From UBA5069 sp964560495 (lineage in GTDB: Bacteria > Chloroflexota > Anaerolineae > Caldilineales > Caldilineaceae), in NCBI GenBank assembly GCA_964560495.1, contig CAZLMM010000002.1, forward strand, positions 62,001-126,000: a stretch of 64,000 bases of DNA, read 5' to 3'. Both the position numbers and the translations under genes were made by a program. This document shows, one piece after another, positions 53,167 through 63,100 of this stretch. The notes beneath the pieces were generated by a model. It was not told the DNA's origin, did not search any database, and was given only the letters and a program-made list of their open reading frames with translations. Within the stretch, counting starts at the first letter, position 1, and the number at the start of each line of letters is the position of its first letter.

Positions 53167-56100
53167 ATGTCAGCCAAGCTACGGTTTCACCTGTTGATCA
53201 TTGGAACGCTGATGGCGATTGCGCTGACTGCGTTTATCGTCGCGGACAGCCCACACTCCCTGACCAATGTGGCGCTGGCCAAAGCGTTGGCGATTCCTGG
53301 CGTCACGGCGGATCGTGTGCTGGGTCAGGTGAACTTCACCACGAACAATCAGGATGTGCTCAACAGTCCATCCGGGGTTGCGATTGACTCGAACGGGCGT
53401 CTGTTTGCGGTGGAATATGGCAATCATCGAGTGTCGAGCTGGCCGGATGCCAGCAGCTTCATTTCCGGCGAAGCGCCCGACCTGATCATCGGGGGATATG
53501 GCGAATCGGGAGCGAACGCCTTCAACGGCCCTATCAGCGCGGTTGTGGATGGGGCCGAGAATCTCTGGGTGGCGGACACCTTCAACAATCGGGTGCTGCG
53601 CTTTCCACCGCCCTACACAGGCGGCGCCGATCTGGTGTTGGGTCAGGCGGATTTCAGCACCAACGCTATCAATCGCGGCGGCAGCCCAGCGGCAGATGGC
53701 TTCTACTTTCCTCGCGGCATCGCCTTTGACATCAATGGCTATCTCTATGTGGCGGATCTCTACAACAATCGTGTGCTGCAATTCGAGCCGCCTTTCGACA
53801 ATGGAGAAGCTGCAGTTGGCGTCTTTGGTCAGCCTTCTTTTTTCGACAACACATCGCGCACCAGCAGCGACGGACTCTATGTACCCACCGGCGTCGTCGC
53901 CAGCCCCGACGGCCACATCTTCATTGCCGATCGCAACAACAACCGGGTGCTCCGCTGGATGCCCGGCGCGAGCGACGCCGATCTGGTGCTCGGTCAGCCC
54001 ACTTTCACCTCTTCTCCTGCTTTCTATTCGGGCGATCTGCCGCCCAACTATGACACTTACGCAGAATGCGTGCCCAATCCCTTCAACACGCCGCCCACCA
54101 TGCCATCGCCAGCAGCGGATCGGCTCTCCCATCCCCTGGACATGGTGATCGATCCGGGCGGCAATCTGTATGTCTCCGATACCTGCTGGCAGCGCGTCGT
54201 CGTTTATTTTAGCAGCAACTTCGCCGACCGCGCCGCCGACCTGGTCTATGGACAACCAGACCTGACCAGCGGGTCGCTCGAAGCGCCCAGTAAGACGACA
54301 TTCAACACCCCCCTGGGGCTGGCTTTCTATAACGCCAGCCTCTTTGTCGCTGACTTCGCCAACCACCGCATCCTGGCCTTTGACCCAGGCGAGTCTCCCA
54401 CGTCTACGTCCACCCCAACTGCAACGTCAACGCCCACCAATACGCCTCTCCCCGGCTCGACCCCCACAAACACGCCCACCTCCACGCCGACTGGCCCGCC
54501 GCCGCCAGGCGATCCCTTTGAGGAGGACGACGCCTGTGCCGTCGCCCGCGTTATCCCCATCACAGGCGCAAAACAGTCGCGCACTTTTCATGACGTGGGC
54601 GATGTGGATTGGCTCAAATTCACCGCCCAGGCCGGCAAGACTTATATCATTCAAGTGGAGAACAAAGGGGCTAATTCGGATGCGATCATTGCGCTTTTCG
54701 ATGTGTGTGACCAGCCGCCCAATTCGCAAACGAACAACTCCTTTGGCTCCACCGTTACGTTGGAGTGGGATTCAACCAGGAATGGCGACTACTATATCCG
54801 CCTACAGCAGTTTGACCCCACCCTTTTTGGCGCAACAGCCAATTATGAAGTCTCCGTCATCCTTGACCAGATTCCCCCTTCTGCACCCAAGAAACTGCGC
54901 TGCGTGTCGGTCAACAGCACGACGCTGGGGTTGCAGTGGGACCCCAGCCCAGAGCGTGATGTGGCCGCCTACCGAGTTACTTATACAGGCAACATCTCTG
55001 GCGCAGAAGATGTGAGTGGAAAGGATACGACGTTTTATCAGGTGAGCGGATTGACGACCGGCCAGGCGTACAATCTGCGTGTGCGGGCGCTTGACTTTTC
55101 GGGCAACGAAAGCGCTCCATCGGGCGAAGTGCCCTGCATCGCCAGCCAGCCGGCCGACACAACCTTGCCGGCGTTCAATTTACAGCAGCCGGGCGCCAGC
55201 ACTGTATTCACCACCTCGGCCAGCCAGCTCACATTTGTGGGCGCGGCCACCGACGCCGGCAACAACCTGAGCCGGGCGCGCGTCCACAACGCCACCCTCA
55301 ATAAGGAGGGATGGGATTACACGCTCAGCGGCGCAAGCGACGATTTCCGCATCGAAGATATGGCCTTGGCCCTGGGCGACAACAATATGGCCGTGGAAGT
55401 CACCGACGGCGCCGGCAACACGACGAAGAAGACGATTACGGTGCGACGGCTGGGCAACAGTCCCGGCGCAGTGATCATCGTGGCCGGGCAAAATGAGACA
55501 GCAGCTTTGCAGACCAACATCTTCAACGCCGCCAACCGCGTCTATCGTATTGCATTGAGCGCGGGCTACAATCGCGACACTATCTACTACCTCGCGCCCA
55601 CAGGACAAGATGCAAACGGCGACGGGGTCAGTGATGTGAACGCGTCGCCAGCCACCGCCGACAAGCTGCAATACGCTATCGTCAATTGGTCCCAAATGGG
55701 CAACAAAGTGGGTAAGGACAAGCCGCTCTTTATCTACATGATCGACCACGGCTTTGAGGAGAAGTTCTGCCTGACGGGCTGCAACAGCGGCTTCGTTGCA
55801 CCCACTGCCGTGGATGGCTGGCTCACGTCGTTGGAGAATGCAACCAGCGTCGATCAAGTGAATATCGTCATCGAGGCGTGTCGTTCAGGCAGCTTCATCG
55901 ACCGAATCAACGATGTGGCGAGCAGCCTCTCCAAGCCGGGGCGCGTTGTGATCACCTCAACGAGCCGTGAAAAGAATGCCTACGCTTCGGCTCAGGGCGC
56001 CTACTTCTCCGATGCGTTCTTCTCGTGCATTGCAGATAGCAACAACCTGAAGGCATGTTTCGATCAAGCCAGCCAATCGGTCAAGACCGTCGGCGCCAGC

Positions 56101-56544
56101 CAGTCGCCCATGCTGGACGATAACGGCGATGGCGTCTTCAACAGCGGCGACGGGACGCAGGCGCAAAGCCGCTATCTCACGCGCTTTTTCAGTTCCATCC
56201 GCCCGGAAATCATCTCAGCAAGCGTGGAGCGCCAGGGCGCGAATGGCGTGCTCAGCGCGACAGTGGCGGAGGGCGCGGAGAAGATCGACATCGTGTGGGC
56301 GGCCATCTTCCCGCCATCGTTCCAGGAGCCAAGCGACGTCACGATCAACCTCAACGCGCCCACAGTCAAGCTGGAGCCTGATCCGAACACGCCCGGTCGC
56401 TATGCCTTCAACTACCTCAATGGCTTCACCGAGGAGGGCGACTATCGCATCATCTTCTACGCGCAGGACCGCTTGGGGATCCAGGCGCTGCCCAAGACGC
56501 CAGGCGAAGGGATGGGGGTCTATCTGCCGCTGATCACGAAGTAG
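53167..56544 (+). CDS. Giant secreted protein: NHL propeller, PPC, FN3 and clan-CD (C13/caspase-like) peptidase domain
   Basis: A 1,125-residue exported protein (start 53167 preceded by GAAGGAGGAGTG). Order: signal peptide to about 27; NHL beta-propeller 45-405 with five or more DxxGxLYVADxxNNRVL blades; a Thr/Pro/Ser linker 410-448; PPC domain 450-568; FN3 572-660; Ig-like 665-762; peptidase domain about 765-980 with His861 in YMIDHG and Cys905 in VIEACRSGSF, the H-G / x-C arrangement of clan CD cysteine peptidases. It ends MGVYLPLITK. It may be a self-processing or surface protein peptidase. No propeptide is evident. Confidence 0.85.
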   Translation: MSAKLRFHLLIIGTLMAIALTAFIVADSPHSLTNVALAKALAIPGVTADRVLGQVNFTTNNQDVLNSPSGVAIDSNGRLFAVEYGNHRVSSWPDASSFISGEAPDLIIGGYGESGANAFNGPISAVVDGAENLWVADTFNNRVLRFPPPYTGGADLVLGQADFSTNAINRGGSPAADGFYFPRGIAFDINGYLYVADLYNNRVLQFEPPFDNGEAAVGVFGQPSFFDNTSRTSSDGLYVPTGVVASPDGHIFIADRNNNRVLRWMPGASDADLVLGQPTFTSSPAFYSGDLPPNYDTYAECVPNPFNTPPTMPSPAADRLSHPLDMVIDPGGNLYVSDTCWQRVVVYFSSNFADRAADLVYGQPDLTSGSLEAPSKTTFNTPLGLAFYNASLFVADFANHRILAFDPGESPTSTSTPTATSTPTNTPLPGSTPTNTPTSTPTGPPPPGDPFEEDDACAVARVIPITGAKQSRTFHDVGDVDWLKFTAQAGKTYIIQVENKGANSDAIIALFDVCDQPPNSQTNNSFGSTVTLEWDSTRNGDYYIRLQQFDPTLFGATANYEVSVILDQIPPSAPKKLRCVSVNSTTLGLQWDPSPERDVAAYRVTYTGNISGAEDVSGKDTTFYQVSGLTTGQAYNLRVRALDFSGNESAPSGEVPCIASQPADTTLPAFNLQQPGASTVFTTSASQLTFVGAATDAGNNLSRARVHNATLNKEGWDYTLSGASDDFRIEDMALALGDNNMAVEVTDGAGNTTKKTITVRRLGNSPGAVIIVAGQNETAALQTNIFNAANRVYRIALSAGYNRDTIYYLAPTGQDANGDGVSDVNASPATADKLQYAIVNWSQMGNKVGKDKPLFIYMIDHGFEEKFCLTGCNSGFVAPTAVDGWLTSLENATSVDQVNIVIEACRSGSFIDRINDVASSLSKPGRVVITSTSREKNAYASAQGAYFSDAFFSCIADSNNLKACFDQASQSVKTVGASQSPMLDDNGDGVFNSGDGTQAQSRYLTRFFSSIRPEIISASVERQGANGVLSATVAEGAEKIDIVWAAIFPPSFQEPSDVTINLNAPTVKLEPDPNTPGRYAFNYLNGFTEEGDYRIIFYAQDRLGIQALPKTPGEGMGVYLPLITK

Positions 56545-56548
56545 CAGC

Positions 56549-56959
56549 TTAGTTCCACTTGGCGGTTTTGTCGTCCGGCAGAATGTGCGCTGTGATGCGA
56601 GCGATCTTCGTTTCGGCGTTTTCGCCTGGCATGACCACGGCCAGAAGTCCAGAGATGATGTCCTCGAAAAAGATGTAATTGCCCATGCATCCGTTGACCA
56701 TGCACGCGCCGTGGATGAAGTGCTGTTTGGGCAGATAGATGAGGAAGGGCATCCGCACTGTCGCCGGGCTGCCCATGAGTGAGTTGGCGGCCTGCTGCAA
56801 GATGGCCTCGAATTGGGGATGGCGAGTGCGTTTGCCCAACTTCATAAAGGCGTCGTTCTCGCCAAAATGATCGTAGAAATAGTGCATGGTCTGAAAGAAA
56901 TCCTTCTCCTTGCGGAGTTTACGCTTGAGCGACTCCAATAAATGCACATTCGAGTTCAT
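56549..56959 (-). CDS. Uncharacterised small protein
   Basis: A 136-residue cytoplasmic protein that I do not recognise. It starts MNSNVHLLESLKRKLRKEKDF with an amphipathic helix and has a hydrophobic C-terminal half (FFEDIISGLLAVVMPGE) but no true membrane helix. Two Cys (ACMVNGCMGN) lie close together. AGGGGAGG precedes the ATG, a strong ribosome-binding site. It converges on the giant peptidase gene with 4 bp between the stop codons. Confidence 0.75.
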   Translation of the reverse strand: MNSNVHLLESLKRKLRKEKDFFQTMHYFYDHFGENDAFMKLGKRTRHPQFEAILQQAANSLMGSPATVRMPFLIYLPKQHFIHGACMVNGCMGNYIFFEDIISGLLAVVMPGENAETKIARITAHILPDDKTAKWN

Positions 56960-57063
56960 GGTTGTCCTCCCCTATTGACGTACCATCCCAAACCCTATGC
57001 TGGCGACGGTTGTCGTGACAGCCAATCCCCATATGCTTGCATCCTGCCATGACGGCCTGCGCC

Positions 57064-58098
57064 CTACAGCAGTGCATCTGCGTCGGCAAGGGCGCGGGCA
57101 TGAGCCAGGAGATTGGGGGGAGGCGTCCCCAGGGGAATTTCACAACCTGCTGCGCTGAAGCTGCGCGCCCCACCCTCCGCCAGGCATTTTCGCACTGCTA
57201 CTCCAACTTGTTGTGGGCTGCCATTGAGCATCACCGCCACCGGATCGAAGTTGCCGCAGATGGCGATCCCCTGGTTTGCAAAGAGAGCCGCCGCCTGGGC
57301 ATAATCAACCATCCAGTCTACGTCGATGATCCGTGCGCCGGATTGAGCCATCAGGGTCAGCAGATGGGTCGTCTGTCCACAGATGTGCAGACGGCCCACA
57401 GCGCCCATCTCGCGCACCGCGGCGAAAATGCGCTGCTCGTAGGGCAGTGCGAACTCGGCGTACATCCGCGGGCTGACCAACGACGCCACTGCGTCGCCCA
57501 GGCCGACGATGTCGGCGCCGGCCTCGATTTGAGCGCGCGCAAAGGCGATCTCTACTTCTACGCAGAGCTCCAGCAGGCTCTTCACCCACTCCGGTTCTTC
57601 GTAAAGATCGTTCATCAGACTGGAGACGCCGCGTAGATCAGCCGCCTCGGCTAGCGCGCCCTCCACCCACCCCATGATGGGAATGCGACCGCCCACCTTC
57701 TCACGCAAGCTGCGAATGGCCTCCAGTCGATCCCTCATGCGTGCGCCATCTGCCGGCTGTGGCGGGGTGAGCTGCGTCAGGTCCATGGATTCGTGGAGCA
57801 GGGGAACAGGGCAGGTGGGGAGGTCATCAGCGGGAAAGATGATCTCAGCGCCCCAATCGGCGGCTTCGCGGAAGGGATCGGAGATGGCTTGCACGATGTC
57901 CAGGCTGAAAGCCTCTTGTACAGCAAGGTTGGCGTCCACCAACACCCGGTAGTCCTGATAATAGCGCGCAAGAGGTTGTCCGATGAATTTCGCGCCGAAG
58001 GTCATCATGATATTGAAGTTTGGCGCTCGATCGACAGGCAGACCTTCCAGCCGACGGCGAAAGCGTTCAAAGGGAGTAAGGATGTGTTCATGGTTCAT
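57064..58098 (-). CDS. Uroporphyrinogen decarboxylase family protein (MtaA/CmuA-like)
   Basis: A 344-residue protein of the UroD superfamily. ERFRRRLEGLPVDRAPNF at the start, GWVEGALAEAADLRG and the C-terminal VAICGNFDPVAVMLNGSP and RSFSAAGCEIPLGTPPPNLLA (a His/Cys-type zinc-site region with Cys) favour the corrinoid-methyltransferase group over heme-pathway HemE, whose N-terminal Arg-rich motif is absent. It would then move methyl groups from a corrinoid protein to a thiol acceptor. No corrinoid protein gene is nearby, so function is open. Confidence 0.85.
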   Translation of the reverse strand: MNHEHILTPFERFRRRLEGLPVDRAPNFNIMMTFGAKFIGQPLARYYQDYRVLVDANLAVQEAFSLDIVQAISDPFREAADWGAEIIFPADDLPTCPVPLLHESMDLTQLTPPQPADGARMRDRLEAIRSLREKVGGRIPIMGWVEGALAEAADLRGVSSLMNDLYEEPEWVKSLLELCVEVEIAFARAQIEAGADIVGLGDAVASLVSPRMYAEFALPYEQRIFAAVREMGAVGRLHICGQTTHLLTLMAQSGARIIDVDWMVDYAQAAALFANQGIAICGNFDPVAVMLNGSPQQVGVAVRKCLAEGGARSFSAAGCEIPLGTPPPNLLAHARALADADALL

Positions 58099-58257
58099 AG
58101 AGATGATTGTACCACAATTGCGCCTCCATGGATGACAACAGAAACATGAACGTCCTGGAGATTAGGAGATGGGGAAATTGACTTGGCTCAATCTTTTCAT
58201 CTCTGGTAAATACCCGGCTTATTCAGTCGTTGATCTTTGGTGGTATGATGATGCCCT

Positions 58258-59217
58258 ATGATGCGTTCCGCTCGTCTCCGGTTTGCAGGCAGTGCGCAGC
58301 GCATCCGCGCCATGACAACGTCGGATTTTCGCTCTGCACGTTGGCTTGGTTGGACTCTGGCGATCGGTTCGACTTTGGCGTTCAGCTTTGCGCCGCCCGT
58401 GGCGCGCGCTGCCATCCTGGGAGGATTCGACTCCAATGCCCTGCTCATGGCGCGCATGATCATCACCACCTTTCTCTTTGGCGTCACCCTGGCGCTCACT
58501 GATCGGTCACATCTGAAGATCGCCCGCGGCGGCCTGGGCGCTTCTGCCCTGATCGGCGCAATCAATGGCATCGCAATGATCGCCTTCTTTCTCGCCCTCA
58601 ACTATTTGGAAGCATCACTGACTGCCATGATCCTTGCTCTCAGCCCGCCGTTGGTGCTGAGTCTGTTGGCGCTGCGCGGGGAGAGGCTGACGCGCCGACA
58701 TCTCGCGCGCGTTGGTCTGGCCCTTGCTGGTGTCTTTCTGTTGGTCAATCCTACGGGGGACGTCAACTGGTATGGCGCAGGGCTGGCGATCTTCGCCACC
58801 AGTCTCTTTGCGTTACAAGTGGCCCTCACCCAATGGACCCTCGTGGGTTATCCGGTGCGCAGTGTGGTTTTCTATCTCACTGCGTGCATGACTACTTTTG
58901 TTGTTGGCTGGTGGTGGTGGCAGGGGGCGCAATGGACGCCGCCTGGACCCGCGGGTTGGCTGGCGGTGGCAATTCTGGCGGTAATAAGCACCTATTTCGC
59001 CCGTCTGGGCTTCTATGCCGCCATCCGGCGCATCGGCAGTGGACAAGTGGCGCTGCTCAGCCCTCTGGAAACGCTGCTCACTGTCTTGTGGTCGCTGCTC
59101 TTTCTGGGTGAGCGTCTCACGCCGTTGCAGGCAGTTGGCGGCGCACTGATCTTGGCTAGCGCGCTTCTGGCGATCCAACGCCTGGGACGCGTCAATTTGC
59201 GCCTGCCCCGGCGATAG
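58258..59217 (+). CDS. EamA/DMT-superfamily transporter
   Basis: A 319-residue inner-membrane protein with ten predicted helices in two five-helix EamA repeats (about 35-170 and 180-310). ALNYLEASLTAMILALSPPLVL and SGQVALLSPLETLLTVLWSLLFLGERLTPLQ are the conserved ends of helices 3-4 in each half. These proteins export or import small metabolites. The true start may lie a few codons downstream; the first 25 residues are Arg-rich. Confidence 0.88.
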   Translation: MMRSARLRFAGSAQRIRAMTTSDFRSARWLGWTLAIGSTLAFSFAPPVARAAILGGFDSNALLMARMIITTFLFGVTLALTDRSHLKIARGGLGASALIGAINGIAMIAFFLALNYLEASLTAMILALSPPLVLSLLALRGERLTRRHLARVGLALAGVFLLVNPTGDVNWYGAGLAIFATSLFALQVALTQWTLVGYPVRSVVFYLTACMTTFVVGWWWWQGAQWTPPGPAGWLAVAILAVISTYFARLGFYAAIRRIGSGQVALLSPLETLLTVLWSLLFLGERLTPLQAVGGALILASALLAIQRLGRVNLRLPRR

Positions 59218-59226
59218 ACAAAAGAA

Positions 59227-59264
59227 CAGGGTTCAGTTGTGGAGGGAGGCAACTGAACCCTGTC
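59227..59264. terminator. Hairpin terminator after the EamA gene
   Basis: Perfect 14-bp stem (59227-59240 and 59251-59264) with a 10-base loop, ten bases after the stop, and a short T run about 10 bases beyond. It could serve the leftward small genes as well. Confidence 0.7.
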
Positions 59265-59294
59265 ATGAGAAGTTTTTCAATCATTGTCATCGGT

Positions 59295-59444
59295 CTATGC
59301 CAGGAAGAGGCGCAACCAGTTTGCGCTGCGTTGCCAGAGACTCGCCTGTCGCTGCAAACGCGCCTCGAGCACGTAGCTTGCCCGAGATTGCTGTAGACGT
59401 TCCTGGTGCATGTCCAGATATAAGTCCAGGTTCATGGAAAACAT
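59295..59444 (-). CDS. Very small protein (49 aa), helical and basic
   Basis: A 49-residue open frame. I chose ATG 59444 (AGAGAGG ten bases upstream) over the internal ATG 59435. It reads MFSMNLDLYLDMHQER ... LEARLQRQASLWQRS and ends NWLRLFLA, an amphipathic helix of heptads with a hydrophobic tail. The same style, short N-terminal part then Gln/Arg helix then an NW(L/I)-type end, recurs in the 72-residue neighbour, so the two may be distant paralogues. A membrane-associated or toxin-like peptide is possible; no function is assigned. Confidence 0.5.
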   Translation of the reverse strand: MFSMNLDLYLDMHQERLQQSRASYVLEARLQRQASLWQRSANWLRLFLA

Positions 59445-59535
59445 ACCCCACATTCCTCTCTATCATCTCTATGTTGTCTTTGTTGCCTGTGGCGAATCCG
59501 CCATTGGTGCGCAACGCATAGACTGGGCTTTGCGT

Positions 59536-59754
59536 TTACCCAGGCAGTCGCCCTTCGTTGGCGGTCCACATCTGGTCATTGCGCCGCAGCCTGAACAGAT
59601 GTAGGAGAGCGCTTCCCCATCGACCGATCCAATTTTTCTGTCTTGCTGGGGCGCCAGCCAGCGCTTCCAGCGCCAGTCTGTCCATTGCGGCGTCCCTGCG
59701 GTAGTCTGCGTAGCGCAGTTGTGCAATCTCTGTGGTCAGCAGAATGTTATTCAT
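59536..59754 (-). CDS. Small protein (72 aa), helical
   Basis: A 72-residue protein. ATG 59754 is preceded by AGAGGAAACC, an adequate ribosome-binding site, and the longer frame upstream has none. The sequence MNNILLTTEIAQLRYADYRR ... MDRLALEALAG is a long amphipathic helix; NWIGRWGSALLHLFRLRR is a hydrophobic, basic segment that could touch the membrane. It is followed, 91 bp on, by the 49-residue gene in the same direction and is driven by the promoter at 59943. Divergent from the RSH-STAND gene. Confidence 0.55.
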   Translation of the reverse strand: MNNILLTTEIAQLRYADYRRDAAMDRLALEALAGAPARQKNWIGRWGSALLHLFRLRRNDQMWTANEGRLPG

Positions 59755-59914
59755 GGTTTCCTCTTGCTTTCTTTTTACGGGTTTCACCCACAGCGATCTC
59801 TTGCGCACCCATCCGCCCCATGTTGGCCCTGTTCATAGGGCGCATCAACGCCACTTGCGCTCTTGTGTGATTTCGTGTATATTGTGTGCGCTTGTGTTTC
59901 ACGCTGTAGAACAC

Positions 59915-59943
59915 AGATTATCACATAATACACAATATGTCAA
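59915..59943 (-). promoter_or_regulatory. Promoter of the small genes in an ACACA-rich control region
   Basis: Read leftward: TTGACA (59943-59938), 17 bases, TAATCT (59920-59915), with an alternative GATAAT at 15 bases. The 348-bp gap 59755-60102 is AT-rich and carries direct repeats ATACACAA at 59928-59935 and 59943-59950. These overlap the -35 and may be a binding site for a regulator shared with the divergent gene. Confidence 0.4.
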
Positions 59944-60102
59944 TACACAAAATACATTATTTTCTGTTTCATATCCGAATTGAATGGATTCAAATGAGTT
60001 TAGGATGACCACAGCAAACTCACGTTGAATACACCCACCCGAAATTCTGCGCCATATTGCGCAAAGTGATGACGCCCAGGTCCCTGTGACGGAGGTGAAT
60101 AG

Positions 60103-63100
60103 ATGAGTCTGGACGATGAACTTTGGGGCATTGCACAAGCGTCGGGAGTCAGCTCAGCAGCGGAAGCCCAGGCGTTATTCTACGCGGGAGCGGTCGCTCA
60201 GCAGTTGCGGGCGTGGGGCGCCAGGAAGCCGCTTGTTGTTGCAGGTTTATTACACGAATTTGTGTATGATCGTGTACTCTCTATGGACAATGTGTTTGCA
60301 ATGCACGGTGACCACACTGCATTTTTGTGTGACGCCTATTGTCAGATCGCCCGCTCAGCGCCGTCTTCCTCCTGGTGTGGACGGCCCCAGGCGTTGCGGC
60401 GCATCCAACTCTATCGGGCGGCCTATTGGCATCCTGAAGTGGCGCTCCTCGGCGTTGCTCGCCTTTGGGTCGATCTCCTTTTCGCTCAGAACGCACAAAT
60501 ACACGAAAGGAGAGAACCAACGCCCTCACAGCGCGCAGAGCGAGAGGTCGTTCCTGTCCTGAGGCCAGTGCTTGACATGTTGGGGCTGCTTGCCTTGCGC
60601 GAGCAGCTTGAGGAGTTGCTTGCCCAAAGTGGGGGCGAAGAGACCCTGCACCAGCGTATGGCAGCCGATGAGTTGTATACACAAGTGCGTGCGCAGATTT
60701 CCCAGGCGCTGCCCACGGTCACAATATCTCCGTCGTTGGTTAGCCCCATTCCGAACAACAGCAGGGAGCCAGGTAGTGATTCGCCTTTGGAACGGCGCAG
60801 CGGCCCACAGGCTCTCAACTTGCAAGTAGTCATGGCTGATGAAGCGGCGTGTTATGCCGCGTTGCACACCCTTCACAGCATCTACCATCCGCTGGATGGC
60901 GGCGTCATTGACACGATTCACGCTTGTCGCAGCAACGGACATCGCAGTTTGCAGACAGCTGTGCTGGCCGCCATCGCCGGACGGGGATTACGACTTAATA
61001 TCCAGCTTTGCACACCGGCCATGAAACGTGTGAATCGCTGGGGCGTTGCCGTACATTGTTTTCAGGAGGGAACGGACGCCGCCAGCGCCCCAGACCCGCT
61101 GAATGACAGCTCTTATCGAAACGCCTGGTGGCGCGACGCCGCCGGAAAACACGCGGCCATCGAGTCTGCGTCCATCGGCGATATAACCAACGAGGCCGTG
61201 CACGTCTTCAGTCCATCGGGAGAGCTTTTCACTCTTGAGCGCGGCAGCACTGTCGTGGACTACGCCTATCAGGTTCATTCCGATCTGGCCGAACAGTGCC
61301 AGCGTTTCTATGTAAATGGAGAGACGGTGGAGCCGGCGACGGTGCTGCGTCATCTCGACCTGGTAGAGCTGGAGCATGCCCCTCGTGCGCCCGGGCCAAC
61401 GCTGGCCTGGCTCAACGCCGCCCGCACCAAGCGAGCGCGCACACGCATCCGCCGCTTTCTGCGCAGCCAGGGGCAGGGCATCAATGATGGGCAGCGCGTG
61501 GTGGACGCCCGGCTTCAGGCGTTGGAGGAACATTACCGATTTCACATTCCAGAGCACCGCGTCGAGGATGCCATCTCCCGCGCAGCCCGTCACATGCGGC
61601 TTGCTTCGACAAATGACCTGTTGACAGAGCTTGCCTCCGGTCGATTGACCGCCGACCGATTTTTGCATCCCCTCTTTGCCGATGAGATCGTGCGCCGCAT
61701 CGAGCTCCCGCGTGGCTTACGTTTGCGTCCTCATCAGATCGTGTTGGCCCAGTGTTGCAAACCGCGCCCTGGCGACGACATCATCGGCCATCCCCATCGC
61801 CGCGAAAGCGTCGTCACCAGGCTCACCATCCACTGCGCCAACTGTGCGCGCGAACGTAAGCTCGACCCGACCGAACGGGCGGAGAGCATTGCCCTGCGCT
61901 GGCGTCTCCAGCAGACCACGCGCACACTGGCGCAGATCGAAGTGATCGCACGCGATGATGACGGTCTGCTTGGCGAAGCGCTTCATCAAATCTATGGTCA
62001 CTTGCCGCACGTCACCCTGCTGCGCAGTGAAGCGCACGCCCGGCGGGGCGTCGCCCGCCTTCGCTTCAACTTGGACGCCGATAGCCAGGAAACCCTGGAC
62101 GAGATTGTGGATGCGCTGCGACGACTGCCCAATCGCGAGGTCAGTGCTGTGCGCCAGTTGACCCTTCCCCCCAGCGAACAAGATGCCCTGTTGGCCGACC
62201 ATGCACGGGCAGTCAACCCATACAGTCGCCTGCCGGTCAATGACTCCGCCATGTTTTTCGGGCGCACCGAAGAGCTGGCGCGCATCCACGACTGGCTGCG
62301 CAACGGGGTTGCCTGCGTCTGGCTGCGCGGCCAAAAACGTGTTGGCAAAACTTCGCTCCTCTTCCAAGTTCGCAGGCGCTTCTCCGAGTCTCAAGAATTC
62401 ATCTGTGCATTTGTGGATTTCCAGATGTTTTCTAACCTGGCGCAAGCCAACCTGTTCTTCGAGGTGGCGAACGCCATCTTCGACGAGTTGCAAAAAGACC
62501 TACGCGTGTTGTCTTTGGGTGCGCCCGACCGCGCCCAATTCGACAGCGACGCACCTGCACGCCTGGTTCACTACCTGCGCGATCTGCAAGGCCGACTCGG
62601 CGGCAAACGGTTGGTGCTTCTGGTGGACGAGTTCAGTCGCATCACCGATCTCTATCTACAAGGCAAGATAGAGGCCGATTTCTTTTCCCAGTGGCGGGGT
62701 TTGCTCCAGGCTGTGGGGCGCTGGTGCAGTTTTGTCATCGTCGTGCAACAAAAGACCTTCGAGCACATGCTGCAACATATGCGCTCGCAGAGGGACGACC
62801 CCTGCTGGCATGTGTTGGAATTAGGCGAAACCATGCACCTGCGACCGCTCACAAGCGATGACGCCCGCCGCTTGATCGAATGGCCAATGCGCAATTTTCT
62901 GGACTTCGAGCCAGGCGTGGTGGACAGAATGATGCACCTGACTGGCGGCAGCCCCTTTCTCATTCAGTCGTTTTGCAACAAGCTGGTGACGCGCATGGGG
63001 CATCACAGCGAGCGCCGGGTCGGGTTGGAGGAGATGGAGACCGTGGCAGAAGAATTCATGCAACCCTCGGAGAGCATCTTTGCCCACATGCTTGACCTGA

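Noticed and set aside
53179..54366. 395-residue antisense frame over the NHL domain
   Set aside because: Shadow of regular NHL repeats; no recognisable family, and the sense strand is unambiguous.
57064..58098. Heme-pathway HemE assignment
   Set aside because: Motifs of the substrate-binding Arg loop of HemE are absent; the family is better called UroD-like/corrinoid methyltransferase-like.
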